Of a stretch of 64,000 nucleotides of DNA, positions 1 through 11,616 are shown piece by piece. Position 1 is the stretch's first letter; each line of letters starts with the position of its first letter. The DNA lies in contig JAECUM010001166.1 of NCBI GenBank assembly GCA_016617855.1, forward strand, positions 62,001 through 126,000, in the 5' to 3' direction. Source of the DNA: Megalonaias nervosa (Eukaryota; Mollusca; Bivalvia; Unionida; Unionidae). The translations under genes were made by a program, and so were the position numbers. The notes beneath the pieces are model-generated. The model searched no databases and was not told where the DNA came from. It saw nothing but the letters and a program-made list of their open reading frames with translations.

Positions 1-191
1 GCATGACGGAGGAAAAGTTCTTCATCGACTATCAAGTTTGGGAAGAAATGACACAAACAATGACTTGCTTCAGTTAATTTTTATATCAACCTATTTGAAT
101 TCTTTGATTAGGAAACTATGGCAAAGGTTACATGAAGAATTTTGCTTTTGGTCTTTCAAAACACATACAGGTAGTTTGCAAAGCTTACTTT
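1..191. other. Flanking DNA, nothing recognised
   Basis: I see no gene or repeat here. The last 13 bases, at 179-191, are the left target-site duplication of the SINE that follows. Confidence 0.5.
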
Positions 192-450
192 TTGGTTGCC
201 CCGAGTGGCCACATGGTCTAAAGTGCTCACTGTTACAGATCACTGTCATCTCACCTCTGTCTGCATGGGTTCGAGTCTTGGATTCTGCCAATGTGGGTAT
301 GTGAGAAAGCTTGCCAGTAACTTCTAATGCGTCAGTGGTTCTTTCCAGGATTTTCCCAGGTTCTTTCTCTGCCATTTATACTGGCAGCCATGTATAGCCT
401 ATCTTGTGCTGAAAAATGGTATTAAACCCTACAACAACAACAACAACAAC
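192..450 (+). mobile_element. tRNA-derived SINE, copy 1
   Basis: A tRNA-like head is present, with a box A-like stretch (gagtggccacatggtctaa) and a box B-like gggttcgagtctt. A body of about 150 bp follows and the tail is (AAC)n. A direct repeat, caaagcttacttt, occurs at 179-191 and again at 450-462, which is a target-site duplication left by retroposition. The body closely matches the copies at 890-1138 and 56671-56908. The element has no ORF and depends on a LINE for mobility. Confidence 0.88.
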
Positions 451-889
451 AAAGCTTACTTTCATTTTGAAGATACCATATGTTCATTGCTTAGTACAAG
501 ATTTTCTAGTATTTGAAGGATACACAGTCTAGAAACACTGTATGATTCTTTACAAGTATTTATACATACCACATTTATATATTTAATATCAACACCCAGG
601 TCTGTACTAGATAGAATATGTAACAATGCATAAGCTAATCCAAAAACAAAACGTTTTTACTGTACCTTCCCAGTCTGATGACACACATAGGAGTTGTAGT
701 TTTCTTACCACATTCAACACATGTAACATAACATTTTTGTTGTCATATTGATTTTGCAATGTGTGGTTGTATGTTGAACCAGACATGTACAGATTATTGC
801 CTCTGGCAATTCATAGCTACTTTGAAAAGGCCAGTGTGAGTGAGTATCACACAAAGGTATGTGTATTATTCAAGCAACTCAAAATTATG
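451..889. other. Spacer between two SINE copies
   Basis: AT-rich DNA with no ORF of recognisable type and no clear repeat. The right end (880-889) is the left target-site duplication of the next SINE. Confidence 0.4.
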
Positions 890-1138
890 AGGGGCCCTGA
901 GTGGCCAAGTGGTCTAAAATGCTTTCCGTTACAGATCACTGCCATCTCACCTCTCCCTGCATGGGTTTGAGTCTTGGATTTGGCCAATGTGGGTATGTGA
1001 GAAAGCTTGCCAGTAGCTTCTCGTGTGTTGGTGGTTCTTTCTGGGGTTTTCCCAGGTTCTTCCTCCACCATTAATACTGGCCACCATGTATAGCCTATCG
1101 TGTGCTGAAAATGGCATTAAACCCCACAACAACAACAA
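890..1138 (+). mobile_element. tRNA-derived SINE, copy 2
   Basis: Same family and orientation as 192-450: box A-like head, box B-like motif, shared body and (AAC)n tail. The 10-bp duplication caaaattatg is seen at 880-889 and 1139-1148, marking an independent insertion. Box B has one change (gggtttgagtctt), so this copy is somewhat decayed. Confidence 0.88.
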
Positions 1139-1148
1139 CAAAATTATG

Positions 1149-1552
1149 GGTACCAAGTAGAAATATATACTTCACTTTATCAATTATTAAGAATCCACTA
1201 GCACAAGAACTTTAATTTTATTCACATTTATACTTAATTTCCACTCCTAGCAAAAGGTTCTTATATTATCTAGGCTATTTTGTAATCCTTCTGAAGATGT
1301 GGAAATGTTTCATTTATGTGTAATGGGCAAGTTATTAAGTATCGATGCCTGCTGCTCTTAATGGTGAAAACGCGTGTTCAGGTCATTTAAAGTGGAACTA
1401 CATCCTCATCTCTCTCTGCTCCAATATCAGACTTTAGGGATTACATGACAAACTTCATACACTTGCTTGTAAGTCCAACTACTAAAAAGATGGACCTAGA
1501 TCTACCATTGCATTATTCAATGGGCAATCTGGGTCTGTCCAGTTAACTTGTA
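1149..1552. other. Non-coding DNA, nothing recognised
   Basis: No coding signal or repeat was noticed in this stretch. Confidence 0.35.
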
Positions 1553-1684
1553 ACAGAGTATATACCATATGTGATATTATTAATCACGTGCTTTAACAGA
1601 GTATATAACATATGAGATATTATTGATCACATGCTTTAACAGAGTATATACCATATGTGATATTATTAATCACATGCTTTAACA
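1553..1684. repeat. 44-bp tandem repeat, three copies
   Basis: Three near-identical units built around agtatataccatatgtga and attattaatcac, with few substitutions between units. Each unit is AT-rich and partly palindromic (catatg, tgatattattaatca). It is a short minisatellite of unknown role. Confidence 0.8.
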
Positions 1685-3215
1685 AGATTTTTCCCATTTT
1701 TCTTTACCTGAGAATCTTATAAAAGATATCGGTTCTACAGATTAAATTAAATGCTTTCTGAAATCCACAAAAGCATAGAAAGAGCTTCCATTCTGAATAT
1801 TTGTTTCTTTATTTATGAGGCTATTATGAATGAAAATAATATCTATCATTCAATGATTTTGCCAAAACAGGAGATCATCAAAAGTGTTGTTTGATATAAT
1901 TTGAACCAAACTAGAAAATAAAAGAAGTCAAATTTATTGAGAGCAGTCTTTAATACAGCCAGTCTTTATGCATGCTAAATTTTGAACTGATGGGGCCTGA
2001 GATGTGCATTAACATATAATAAGGGTTACTATTTTTGCAGGCTTGAGTTTATCTTTAGGAAAAATGCAAGCTTCCATTTCTTCATCAAATACAATTTATA
2101 AACAAAATCAACACAACTGCATTTAGGTTTTTGTGTATTTTTAAGCTCACCACTATATGCTACCCTTGGTGTTGTCACTAACATCTGCACATGTAAAAAC
2201 ACATACAAGTGTACAGCTTACCACCACTCAAATATTCTTTATTCATAGGTACTAGCCCCAAGTTCAGAGTGGGTTTCATAGCACCTACCCCACAAGTGAA
2301 TGGGCTAAGGTGGTTACTCTCCATACAGTACAGTATTTTAACATTCAAGTTTTTGCATTTGGTTTACAACAGTACCATTACACCTGGAATCATGTAACTT
2401 GGTAAGAAGTTTCATCTTGAAAAATACTCCATCATAATCACAAAAGTAGGTCATTATGGCTCTTATTTTAAATATTAGTAGTAAAAGTAGACCACTGTGA
2501 ATGTTACCCATACTGCATGCTTCAGTGATACTGGTTAAAATTTGTGCTTCAAATTTACTTTCCAAGTATATGACTGTATGCAGTCTATCACTACCAAACA
2601 TAACAAGAAGAGGTGACTAACCTTTATTTCATTGGTGGGGGGTGTGTGCATTTTTGTGAGCACTACAGGATCATTGCTAAAGGTCATTATGGCCCAATAA
2701 ATTTACCAAAGATACACATTTCTGTTGGTACATGTGACACACCATTGCAACAAAAAAGCATATTGTGACCTATATTTTACCCTTTATTTGCTTTTGTTCA
2801 GATTTTGCATTTAGCTTATAGACACAAAAGCTTTAGTATGCTCCAGAGATGCTTCCAGGATTTTATCATAAGGGGGTATTTTCTCCCTTGTCCAAAAAAA
2901 AAGGGGGGAGTACAACAAAAATGAGGGGAGGAGGAAATGGCTCTAGTTCAACATTTATCTAATATTTAAATATCCACCTCTCTTCCTGCTCCACTCTGTA
3001 AGATCCCTACTGAAATCAAAATCTTTAAAAGATGTTGTCTCTTGTTATACAAGTGTTATTCTACTGATTGTTTCTGAGCTTAATCTGTTCCTTATCTGTG
3101 TATGAATATTGTTCTGTACTTGAGAACCTACTTTTACAGTCTGCCGTCTGAAGGAACATATACATAACCAGCTGGAACAAGTTTAGAAACTGTTCTTTAT
3201 GGTTGTTATGTACAT
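1685..3215. other. Long non-coding stretch
   Basis: About 1.5 kb of AT-rich DNA. Open frames are short and lack motif or codon bias. I recognise no gene, RNA or transposon here. Short A and G runs occur near 2895-2935. Confidence 0.35.
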
Positions 3216-3670
3216 TGTCTTTTGGATACTTCTGCTCCAAAATAAGATTTTTCACTAACATAAACTCTGCCAAAGTTCAGCTTTATTAAATTACCATTCT
3301 ACTGACTACTATGCCAGATTTATGATGCTTAATTAGGATTTTATGTCCTTTAATGCTATATTCTACTTGTTCAAACAAATGTATTTTGATCAAATAAATA
3401 CCTTTACTTCTTAATTTCATTTTTAGATTCTTATTTATTAATCTTAAGCTTTATGGTAGGGCTAAATGGTTTTGTAGCACAGCACTAAATTGTGATGAGA
3501 AAAGAAACAAATATTCCACTTAACTTTTAAATTGTCTGTATTTTCAACATTTAATTTTGAAATACCGCTGAAATGAGACTTACTGGCATGCAATCCGTTT
3601 TTTTTCATCCATCATGTACATCGGACTTGTATTTAACAATTTTCTGGTTCAAAATCTCTCAGGGCTGTTC
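3216..3670 (+). repeat. Dispersed repeat, copy A
   Basis: This stretch aligns by eye, with many substitutions and small indels, to 60720-61205 in the same orientation. Shared blocks include ctccaaaataagatttttcac, a tttgatcaaataaatacctttactt-like block and catgtacatcggact. The two copies lie 57 kb apart. No coding motif was identified, so it may be a transposon fragment or an old duplicated gene piece. Confidence 0.7.
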
Positions 3671-4200
3671 CAGTAAAACATATATCCCCGCCGGGGACGG
3701 CACTATAAAAAAATATATGTAGGAGGTTATGTTTGAGACCATTTCGATTCTGATAGTGGAGGGTTGGTTTAAAAAATTACTTCAGGTGTGGGTTGTGTTA
3801 ACAAAATCAGAAATCACATGTAGGGGTGTCAGAAAAAGTGAATATATAATACTTAAATCACATCTAACCCCTGTCTTTCCTTTTTTTTTTGGGGGGGGGC
3901 ACCAGACAGATGCCCCCGTCCCCCGGCTACTTAGCCGAAAAAAAAGATCAAGTAGTTCATGTGTTCTTGTTTCCCCCAGGTGCGGTGTACTGTACTATTT
4001 TATATAAAGAATTTTGATCAAAAATTTATTTTGAGACAGTTTTTGACGGGGTATTTTCCCTATTGTATCTGAAGGTGTGTTCATCCGATCAAGTTTCAAA
4101 TACTTGTTCGGAGTCCCTCGCCTTTTTCGAAATTTTGTGACCTTTGCCAAGGGTCTCCTAAGTCCTGTGTATGCTATATGTATTATGCTATATTGTGTGT
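3671..4200. repeat. Unclassified repeat-like segment with GC and G-run tracts
   Basis: The base composition changes sharply from the neighbours: cccgccggggacggcac at about 3687, a T10G9 run at 3881-3899, and cccccgtcccccggctacttagccg after it. It begins immediately where the dispersed repeat stops. This resembles an inserted repetitive element, but I cannot name the family or its exact right end. Confidence 0.35.
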
Positions 4201-4929
4201 TTGCTATAAGTGTTTTGTAAGGACGACAATTATGTCAAATCAGAGATATCCCAGGTTTTCCTACTTCATTACATATATATACATATATATCCACAGATGC
4301 ATACATTGACCTATATACACACATATACCTTTCCATGTGTACCCATACACATATTCATATATACACACATACACATACCATACATATATTAGTTGACATA
4401 TATTGTATTTATTTAAATTTATAAAAATTTTAAAATTTAAATAATTTTGAATTTGGAATTCCTTTTATTTATCTTTTGACGGTGTACTGAAAAATTAAAA
4501 TAAAACCTATTGTTTTGAGTGTATTTGCATTTTTCCTGAATCGTCTCCCTCTTTATATTAATGGTAATAAAATGAAAATAATAGCTAAGGACAATTTGGG
4601 TTTCTTCATGTAGGGAGCAACATTTCCTTTATTTATTTATGTCACCCTCTACATTCGGAAGCACTTCAATTCCTTTGCAGCATGAAAGACTGAAAAAGAG
4701 CCAAATAACCTAAATTCAAACGGTATAAAAATTTTTTTGGTTATTGGTTAGTTGTTAGCTACACTGTCCTATTTCCCTTATGTGTGTACTGTTTGTCCAT
4801 GTACTACACATGGATTTTTCTGAGGCTCTTTCGCAGGCCTGTCCACTTCGCGTGGCGCCATGTGGCTTAGCCCCCACGACGTCTACGTCTCATACTTCTC
4901 CCATGTGTAGGTTCCCTGTCCAATAAATA
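4201..4929. other. AT-rich spacer with low-complexity TA/CA tract
   Basis: At about 4270-4395 there is a degenerate tacatatata/acacatac tract. The remainder to 4929 has no gene I can recognise. The part from about 4800 may be 3' untranslated sequence of the minus-strand LINE. Confidence 0.4.
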
Positions 4930-5020
4930 GAAAAAAGAGTAATTAGATGTTATTTATTAAAATTTTGGGGTGACTGTTAGCATATTGTTAGGGATTGTTA
5001 TACACACCATGTGTCATTTT

Positions 5021-8000
5021 TTAATCAAATATAACTTGCCCACATGTTTTCATTATGGATATTATGTAATCTATCAACTTCATATATATCTCTTTACTAA
5101 ATTTCCCATCTAGATATAACAGCATATTTTTCCGGTATTTTTCAGTTTTGGTTATTTGTGCAATTAAAGTATTCCTTTGTGTTAATGATTTTTCACATTC
5201 TGTTATTACATGAGCTTTGGTATAAGAAGCTTTTTTACACATGGGGCATTTCGGCATTTGTCTTATCATGTGTCTTCGTATGGCTACCTCTCAAGTAAGA
5301 TATGTATTGTGTAGATATTTGAACATAATGCTCTGTATTTTTAAAGAATTGATTTTTTCCCACTGTCTCCATATATTCTCCCAGCTCACTCCCCATATTT
5401 CATGTTCTACCTTATTTCTTATATTTTTTGTACTTGTTTCTCTAATCCATTCATAAGTGCGTTTTGTATCTATTTCCCACAACTCCTTGTTATCCCTATA
5501 TTGTAGCAACAAATTTTTTATATATCTGAACTTTCTAGGCACTTCTATTAATTTACTTAAAGCATTATTTTTATAAATATCTTGCCTATTTCTTACAGCG
5601 AAACCAAACATACAACGATTCCCATGGCATACTGGGTATTGTTTTTATAGTCTTAAAACGGTTAAGAATATTTGTGTATTTAACTAGGATCGGATTTGGC
5701 AGAGTTAATCCCCCTCTCCTTTTAGACCTATACAAGGTATCTTTTTGAATATAGTGGGTTTTGTATCCCCATATGTAATTTATTATTTCTTTGTCTAGTT
5801 TGCCTAGTTTTTTATTATCTATGTCATTTGATTTTAGTGTATAGTTCATATTGGAGTAAAAGTAGTTTTTTGCCACTTGGGCTCGCTCCATTATGCTAAG
5901 TGGCATTAGCGCCCAGATTCCTGTACATTTTTTAATTTTTTCAAGTATTTGTTTGTAGTTTTCCTCTTCTTCGTTATAGCCAAAATGGATTCCCAGAGCT
6001 TTCACTCTGTTCTTTATATAATGGGGGGGGGGGGTAATCCAGGGTGGTTCCCCCTCCAGTTTCCTATTTTAAGTATTTCCGTTTTCTCATGGTCAATGTT
6101 TGACCCTGATGCTTTTCCAAATTTCTCATACTCCTTTTTTAGGTGTTTAAAGGAGTTTGGGTCTTTAATAAAGCTTGTGCAGTCATCAGCATGTTGGAGC
6201 ATTTTTATTTCTTCTTTTAAATTGGGTATTTTTATTCCCTCTATTTGGTTGTTGCTTCTTATCTTTATACTTAGTATTTCTATTGCTATTACATATAATA
6301 GCATTGACAGTGGGCACCCTTGCCTCACTGATCTTTGTATGTCAAAGCTATCTGTCGGTGCCCCATTTACCTGTACTCTTGCAGTAATTTTGTTGTACAG
6401 GATTTCAGTCCACTTTCGGAAGACTTCTCCGAAACCAAATATTTTTAAAACGGTTTGTATGTAATTATGTTCAATTCTATCAAAAGCTTTTTCTTGGTCA
6501 ATTAGCATCATGGCGCCCATTTTTCCAGTTTCTTTTATATAATTAATTATCGTTTTAATATTAAGTACATTATTTTGAATGTCTCTTCCCCTTGCCCCAC
6601 AAGTCTGGTTAGTGCTTATAATTGTACCAATACAATTTTTAACTCTGTTTGATAGGAGTTTACTCAGTATTTTATAATCGTTGTTTAGGAGGGAGATGGG
6701 CCTCCAGTTTTTTAAATCCTCTCTCTCTCCCTTCCTTTTATATATATTAAAGAAATTAGTCCCTCCTTCATTGACTTAGTCACAGTATTACTTTCTAGTA
6801 CTATATTGTTGTATAAGAATTCTAGGATCGGCGCTAACTCACTTTGGAATTTTTGATAGAATTCCGCAGTGAGTCCGTCTCTCCCTGGTGCTTTCCCTTT
6901 CGCTAGTTGTTTTATTGTATTTATTATTTCGTTTATGGATATGAATTCATCACATAAGTTCTTATGTACTGATGATATTCTCTCACATTTAATTTCTTTT
7001 AAGTACTTATTTATTATCTCTGGTTCTATATTTTGAGTCGTGTATAATTCTGTGTAATATTCTTTTATTCTATTCAATATTTCCTTTTTTCCCGTTAGTA
7101 TTTGTTGTCCTTTATCTTTTATTTTTTCCATACACTTCTCCCCACCTTTCCTTAGTTCCTCCCTTCTATATAATCCTTTTGCTTTCCTATAAATTCCTTG
7201 AAACTTCCCTGCTCTTATTTCTTTCCCTTTTGTTCTTTCCTCTTCTATTTGGCTTAATTTCCTTTTTAGTTCTTTTTCTTGTTCTCTAGAATTTTCCCTC
7301 TTTAGCTGTAGTTTTATTTCCATTTCATCTTTTTTGAATATTTCCAATTCTTTTATTATGTCTGTGTACTCTTTGTCTATGAAATTTTTTATCTTCCCCC
7401 TAATTTCCTCTCCAAATTCTTTGTCTTCTAAAACCTTATTATTTATTTTCCAATTTCCTCTTCCCCATTTGTTTCTCCGGAATATTTTTACTTCTAGTTC
7501 TATTAACCTATGATCAGAAATTTTCACCTTTGTGATGTTTGATCCCTTGTAGCGTTTTTCACTGAAGTTTGTTCCATAGAATCTATCAAGTCTACTAGCC
7601 TGCCCATTTTTATACTCATATGTATATTCCGTTCTTAGTATGTTTAATTTCCTGTAAATATCATATAATTTATGCTTATTTAAAAATTTAAACATTTCCC
7701 GCTTAAAAATTATTTCATTGGATGTTAAATTCCCTGTCCTATATATTGGATCCCCATCCAGTTAAAATCCCCCCCATTATCAGATCTTCCATCGAAAAGT
7801 CACTTACGTATTTGTCTATTTGTTCAATATATTCTTGTTTCCTGTATTTATTTGCTGGAAAGTATGTATTTATTATATGTAGATTATCCACTATTATGTG
7901 TAGTAGCCTCCCAGCCAAAAAATCCCCTTCTGCCTTTCTTTCCCAACTTACGCCTCTATCACTTTTTATTATTGCTACCCCACCCTTAATGTCGTCTTGT

Positions 8001-8191
8001 TTATAGTTGCTTAAAATAACTATTGCATTCATTTTTTCCTCTATCATTGCAATTAGTTCTTTTGAGAAGCCATTATGTGTCTCCTGTAGCAATATAATGT
8101 CATATTTAGTTTCTTCACTTATCTTTAAAATCTTTTCCTCATTTATTCCATTTACGTTTACTGAAGCTATATGGAAGTTTTTTCCCTCCAT
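5021..8191 (-). pseudogene. LINE ORF2: AP endonuclease plus reverse transcriptase, broken
   Basis: Reading right to left, the N-terminal endonuclease (8191-7739) shows VNVNG and LLQETH, GGVAII and, further on, SDHRLI at about 7515. These are the hallmark motifs of APE-type LINE nucleases that nick the target. Next come a charged helical linker and GKAPGRDGLTAEFYQ at about 6880, which begins the reverse transcriptase. The block 6520-6014 has the palm sequence QHADDC, where an aromatic is expected before ADD, and RQGCPLS. The C-terminal part (6005-5021) ends with a Cys motif, CPMCKK. Frame changes occur near 7735-7700, 6712-6520, the G10 run at about 6024-6033, 5600 and 5280, so the protein is not made. 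Confidence 0.88.
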
Positions 8192-8345
8192 TTTTTTTTT
8201 CTACTCCAGGTTGCCGTCCATACTATTTCAGATTTTAAATTTTACATTAAATAGTTAATTTTAGATATTTTTAAATTTAGAAAAAGTAATTTAATCTGAT
8301 TTAGTTTTAATCTTGTGGGGGAGAGAGCTGGGCCCTCCCTTCATT

Positions 8346-9044
8346 TTATGTTATGTTGCCAGTGCTTTCGGTACTCGTTTTTGTCACTACATCATTTGTT
8401 TTGTCTATTTCATTTCCGCCGTTTAGATCCATATCTGTGTCCTTGTCCGTTTCCGTATTTCTTTTCCCATTTCCCACCAAATCCTCCAGATCCTCCAGTT
8501 CATCATCATCCGTTCCAGTTTCTTCCCCTTTTCCACTTTCACTCATTGTGGTTCCTTCTTTTTTCTTTTTCCCTTTCTTGTTTTCTTTTCTCTCTACTGG
8601 TATTGTTTCTCCTGGCAGTGTCTGCTCACTGCTCTTTGATGATACCGATAATGATTTGGCTATTTTCCTTTTCTTTGTTCTGGTTTTCGCCACTGGTGTG
8701 GAAGTTAACGGTTGGATTCCTATTAGGTCTTTTATCATTCCAATTTCTGGGGAATCCGCTTGGGGGGATTCGTTTCCATCCTCGTCCTCCTCAGAGAGTA
8801 CGAAAAATTTGTTCTTTTTCAGTAAATCCATTGTTTGCATGTTTGTTATTCCAGTACTGTTTGGGCTCAAATAATTTTCCCATTCTTTTGCCACCACTTC
8901 ACTCGGGATTCCCGTCGCATCCATTGTGTTTGGCTCTGGTGTCGGGATTTCTTGTGCCACATTTGCTGGGTCATTTGTCTCGTTTGTCTTTTCTGCTGTT
9001 TCGGCTGTTTTGACTGTTTCTGTTCTGTTCTCTGTCTCAGTCTG

Positions 9045-9096
<52 letters not shown>

Positions 9097-9879
9097 GCTT
9101 CCTGTTCATTCCTTATTTGGTTTAGGAGTTTACTGATATTTCCCTGAAATTCATTTTGCTTTGCTTCATTTAAGTTAGCATTTTGATTGTTAACCATGTC
9201 TGCATATGATTGAGGGGCAGGCTGGTTCTTGCAGTCTTTTGGGCTGTGCCCTACTTGTTTGCATCTTGGGCATATTCAATCATTCTCACATCCCCTGTAC
9301 GAAGTTTTTACGAGAAAACCCATTACATAAAAGTACGTTGGGATTTTCTTCGCATCTTCTCTACGTACTGTCGGTATTCTTTCTCCAGATTTTACATCGT
9401 TAAACCCCCATATGGTTGCCATTTTTTTGTCCTACTACTTGGGTTTTGAGCTTGTTTTCAATTTTGTCAATAACTTCTCGGTTATGTATCTCTAGAGGGA
9501 GGCCAGAAACAAACAGATCCGTCTTTTTGGCCTCAACCTCTCTTATTACTGGTCTTGTCTCCCCTACTTTAGCTTTGATTCCTCTCACTTCTATGTAGTC
9601 CTGTTTAAGAATCGGGCTTTCATAGTCCTTTGGGTACAAAACAAATTTGTTTTTCCCCCCATTTTGTAACCCATAAATGTCACTGACATCTACTCCTTGT
9701 GCTCTCATTGCTATAAGTATGTCTGACTGCCTTGGGCAGTTTGCAATGTCACCAAAATCTATCAGCTGACACCCTGTTGGATGAAAAGCTATAAGCTTAT
9801 TTCCCTCTACCTTTGTAACAAAGTAGTTTTGAAGTTTGGTACCAGTGTTTTTAATTCCATCAAGTTGTGCTTGAGCCAT
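8346..9879 (-). pseudogene. LINE ORF1: RRM-like nucleic-acid-binding protein with CCHC knuckle, broken
   Basis: The N-terminal block (9879-9400) has an RRM-like stretch around TDLFVSGLPLEIHNREVIDKI. Downstream in another frame is a retroviral-type zinc knuckle, CPRCKQVGHSPKDC, at about 9275-9230. The last part (9197-8346) is low-complexity, Ser/Thr/Glu-rich and lysine-rich. Breaks are a frame change near 9405-9420 and a TGA just before the knuckle. A (CA)n expansion at about 9051-9092 is read as a Thr-His run inside the frame. Such ORF1 proteins package LINE RNA. Placement just upstream of ORF2 supports the call. Confidence 0.78.
9051..9092. repeat. (GT)n microsatellite inside LINE ORF1
   Basis: About 21 GT dinucleotides. 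On the minus strand the repeat keeps the ORF open and encodes alternating Thr-His. Confidence 0.95.
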
Positions 9880-10479
9880 TTTGGTTTAAGTGAGTAAATT
9901 TCACCTATATTGTGAGTAAATTTCACCTATATTGTCTCTCCCAAAAGAGCAGGTCTCACACTACTAATTCTTTTGATTTCTTCCAAATAGACCGATTTCC
10001 CAGTTAAAGAACTGGTCAACTATACATAGGTCTCAAAATTTTAGAAATCCTATAGAGCAAAACAGCTTAGTCAAATGAAAAAAAAAAAAAACATCAAAAT
10101 AGCAAAATAGCAAAATGCAACAAAAAAGAAACACACAAAAATAAACAGCTGTGCACAAAAATCTGGATTAGCAAAAGCTATCCTTAGACTAGGCACAAAC
10201 ACAAAAAAAATAAAGAAAAAAAGTGTAAAGCAACGTAAACTCACACTTGCGTATTCTTCTACTTCGTCTGCTTGGTCCTGGCCATTTTGAGATTTATTTA
10301 CCAATGACTTTACTTGTCCAACAGGAGTTGTCTTTGCGGTCTAAATCGTGGCAAATCAACGTACAGGGGAGAAGACTCTAACGGGTTATTTGATTTTATT
10401 CGTCTCGAGTTATCCCGTGGTATTTGCGTATCCCGTATTCGAGTCAGTCGGTCATTATTGTACAGCGTGTTTGGTCAGC

Positions 10480-10576
10480 ATGGCCGAAGAAAGTGTTAGA
10501 CGATTGGAAATTGACGAACTCTCGAGTTTTCTACGGAAACGTGGAATCCAAGAAGAATATATCCAGAAATTTAGAG
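10480..10576 (+). CDS. Candidate 5' coding exon of an unknown host gene
   Basis: An ATG at 10480 opens a short charged, helical segment (MAEESVRRLEIDELSSFLRK and onward) that looks like the start of a SAM-like or other small helical domain. The frame runs to a possible splice donor at 10577 (ag|gtttgc). The surrounding 10300-10900 region is richer in CpG than the rest of the flank, as a promoter might be. I do not recognise the protein and found no downstream exon, so this is only a candidate. The same frame is also open upstream to 10348. Confidence 0.25.
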
Positions 10577-11420
10577 GTTTGCTATGTTGGAATTCAGTCT
10601 TTCAGTTCCATTTCACATTTTATCTGATGTAGCTCTATCCGCAACACATCGGTGTACATTTAAGACACTTACCGGTATTTCTCGCGTCTCGACGCGATAT
10701 GTAAATATTATTATTATCCATTCCCGTGTTTGACGACTCGTAAATCCACGTGGAATAACACAACCATGTGTCATGAGGCCACTTCGAACGTTATGGCTGC
10801 ATACGCTTGTTACCATGTACTGGTAAGTGTCTGAACTATACGCTGGCGTGTTCCGGACAAATTTGTATGCAGCTATTACGCGTTTTAATAAAACAGGTGA
10901 CATCAGAGCGTCCATCAATATATGTTGGGGGGCTCATTTATTGGACTAAGAGCAGACCCCACCGGATATAATCAGCAGAACTTGCTTGGACGTCAGAACT
11001 GTTTCTACGAATAATAACTATTGAATTAGACTACAGGAAATACATTTCTTTCTTGATATTATTTATTATCCTATTCAGGGAAAATTTGTATTACTCATAA
11101 TTTCTGACCATCTTAACTGAGCACTATAAAAAAGAATCTCTTTTAGTTTCCATTTTTGCAGAAGTGTTTATCATTATGTTTGCAGTTAGTGAAAAATTAC
11201 TGGTATCTATTAGGGTCAATGTCAAGACACTACACTCGTTCAGTATATGCAGTTTTATCATTCACTTATGTGACATGCAGTTATGTATTCAATCATATAA
11301 CAATGGATCAGATAATTTTCACATCATTAATATACTGTGAATCACAAAAGTTTAGCAACCATTTAAAAATTTTATACAAGGTTTGGTTAATTGCAATTTC
11401 AGAGCAAACATAGGTAAAAT
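10577..11420. other. Left flank of the virus-like element
   Basis: CpG-containing DNA to about 10930, then AT-rich DNA with no recognised gene. A splice-acceptor-like tttccatttttgcag ends near 11161, but no convincing exon follows. The element's terminal repeat starts at 11421. The bases just before it do not match those after 27270, so no target-site duplication is evident. Confidence 0.4.
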
Positions 11421-11587
11421 AGCAGCAGAGAGGGTGGACCCTACAACTTTTCTGAGCCCTTATTTTTGCAATTTAACGGTTCTATCGATGAAATTTTCTC
11501 TAATTGGTCTCCAGTATTATGGTACCCTCCGAGTATATCAGTACCGGGTCACTCAATTTTTGTCGTCCACGCTCTGCTGTTATAAAT
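11421..11587 (+). repeat. Left terminal inverted repeat of the element
   Basis: These 167 bases match, in inverse orientation, the outer and inner parts of 26992-27270 with only a few substitutions. The innermost shared block is gtcgtccacgctctgctgtt. The first ORF of the element starts 30 bases further in. Confidence 0.95.
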
Positions 11588-11616
11588 TAAACAACCATTA
11601 TAAATATTATTAATAA

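Larger units (their letters stand above)
4930..10300 (-). mobile_element. Tx1/L1-like non-LTR retrotransposon (LINE), near full length but decayed
   Basis: Two LINE ORFs lie in order on the minus strand. ORF1 (RRM-like plus CCHC knuckle) spans 9879-8346. ORF2 (AP endonuclease, reverse transcriptase, C-terminal Cys motif) spans 8191-5021. Both carry frameshifts or stops. The outer limits are estimates, because no confident target-site duplication was found. The two-ORF layout and the motifs fit the L1/Tx1 group rather than CR1 or RTE. The direct repeat gtgagtaaatttcacctata at about 9891-9935 lies in the presumed 5' leader. Confidence 0.8.

Noticed and set aside
8315..9147. Several plus-strand ORFs rich in Phe, Ser and Val-Cys repeats
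   Set aside because: They are the reverse side of LINE ORF1 and its (GT)n tract.
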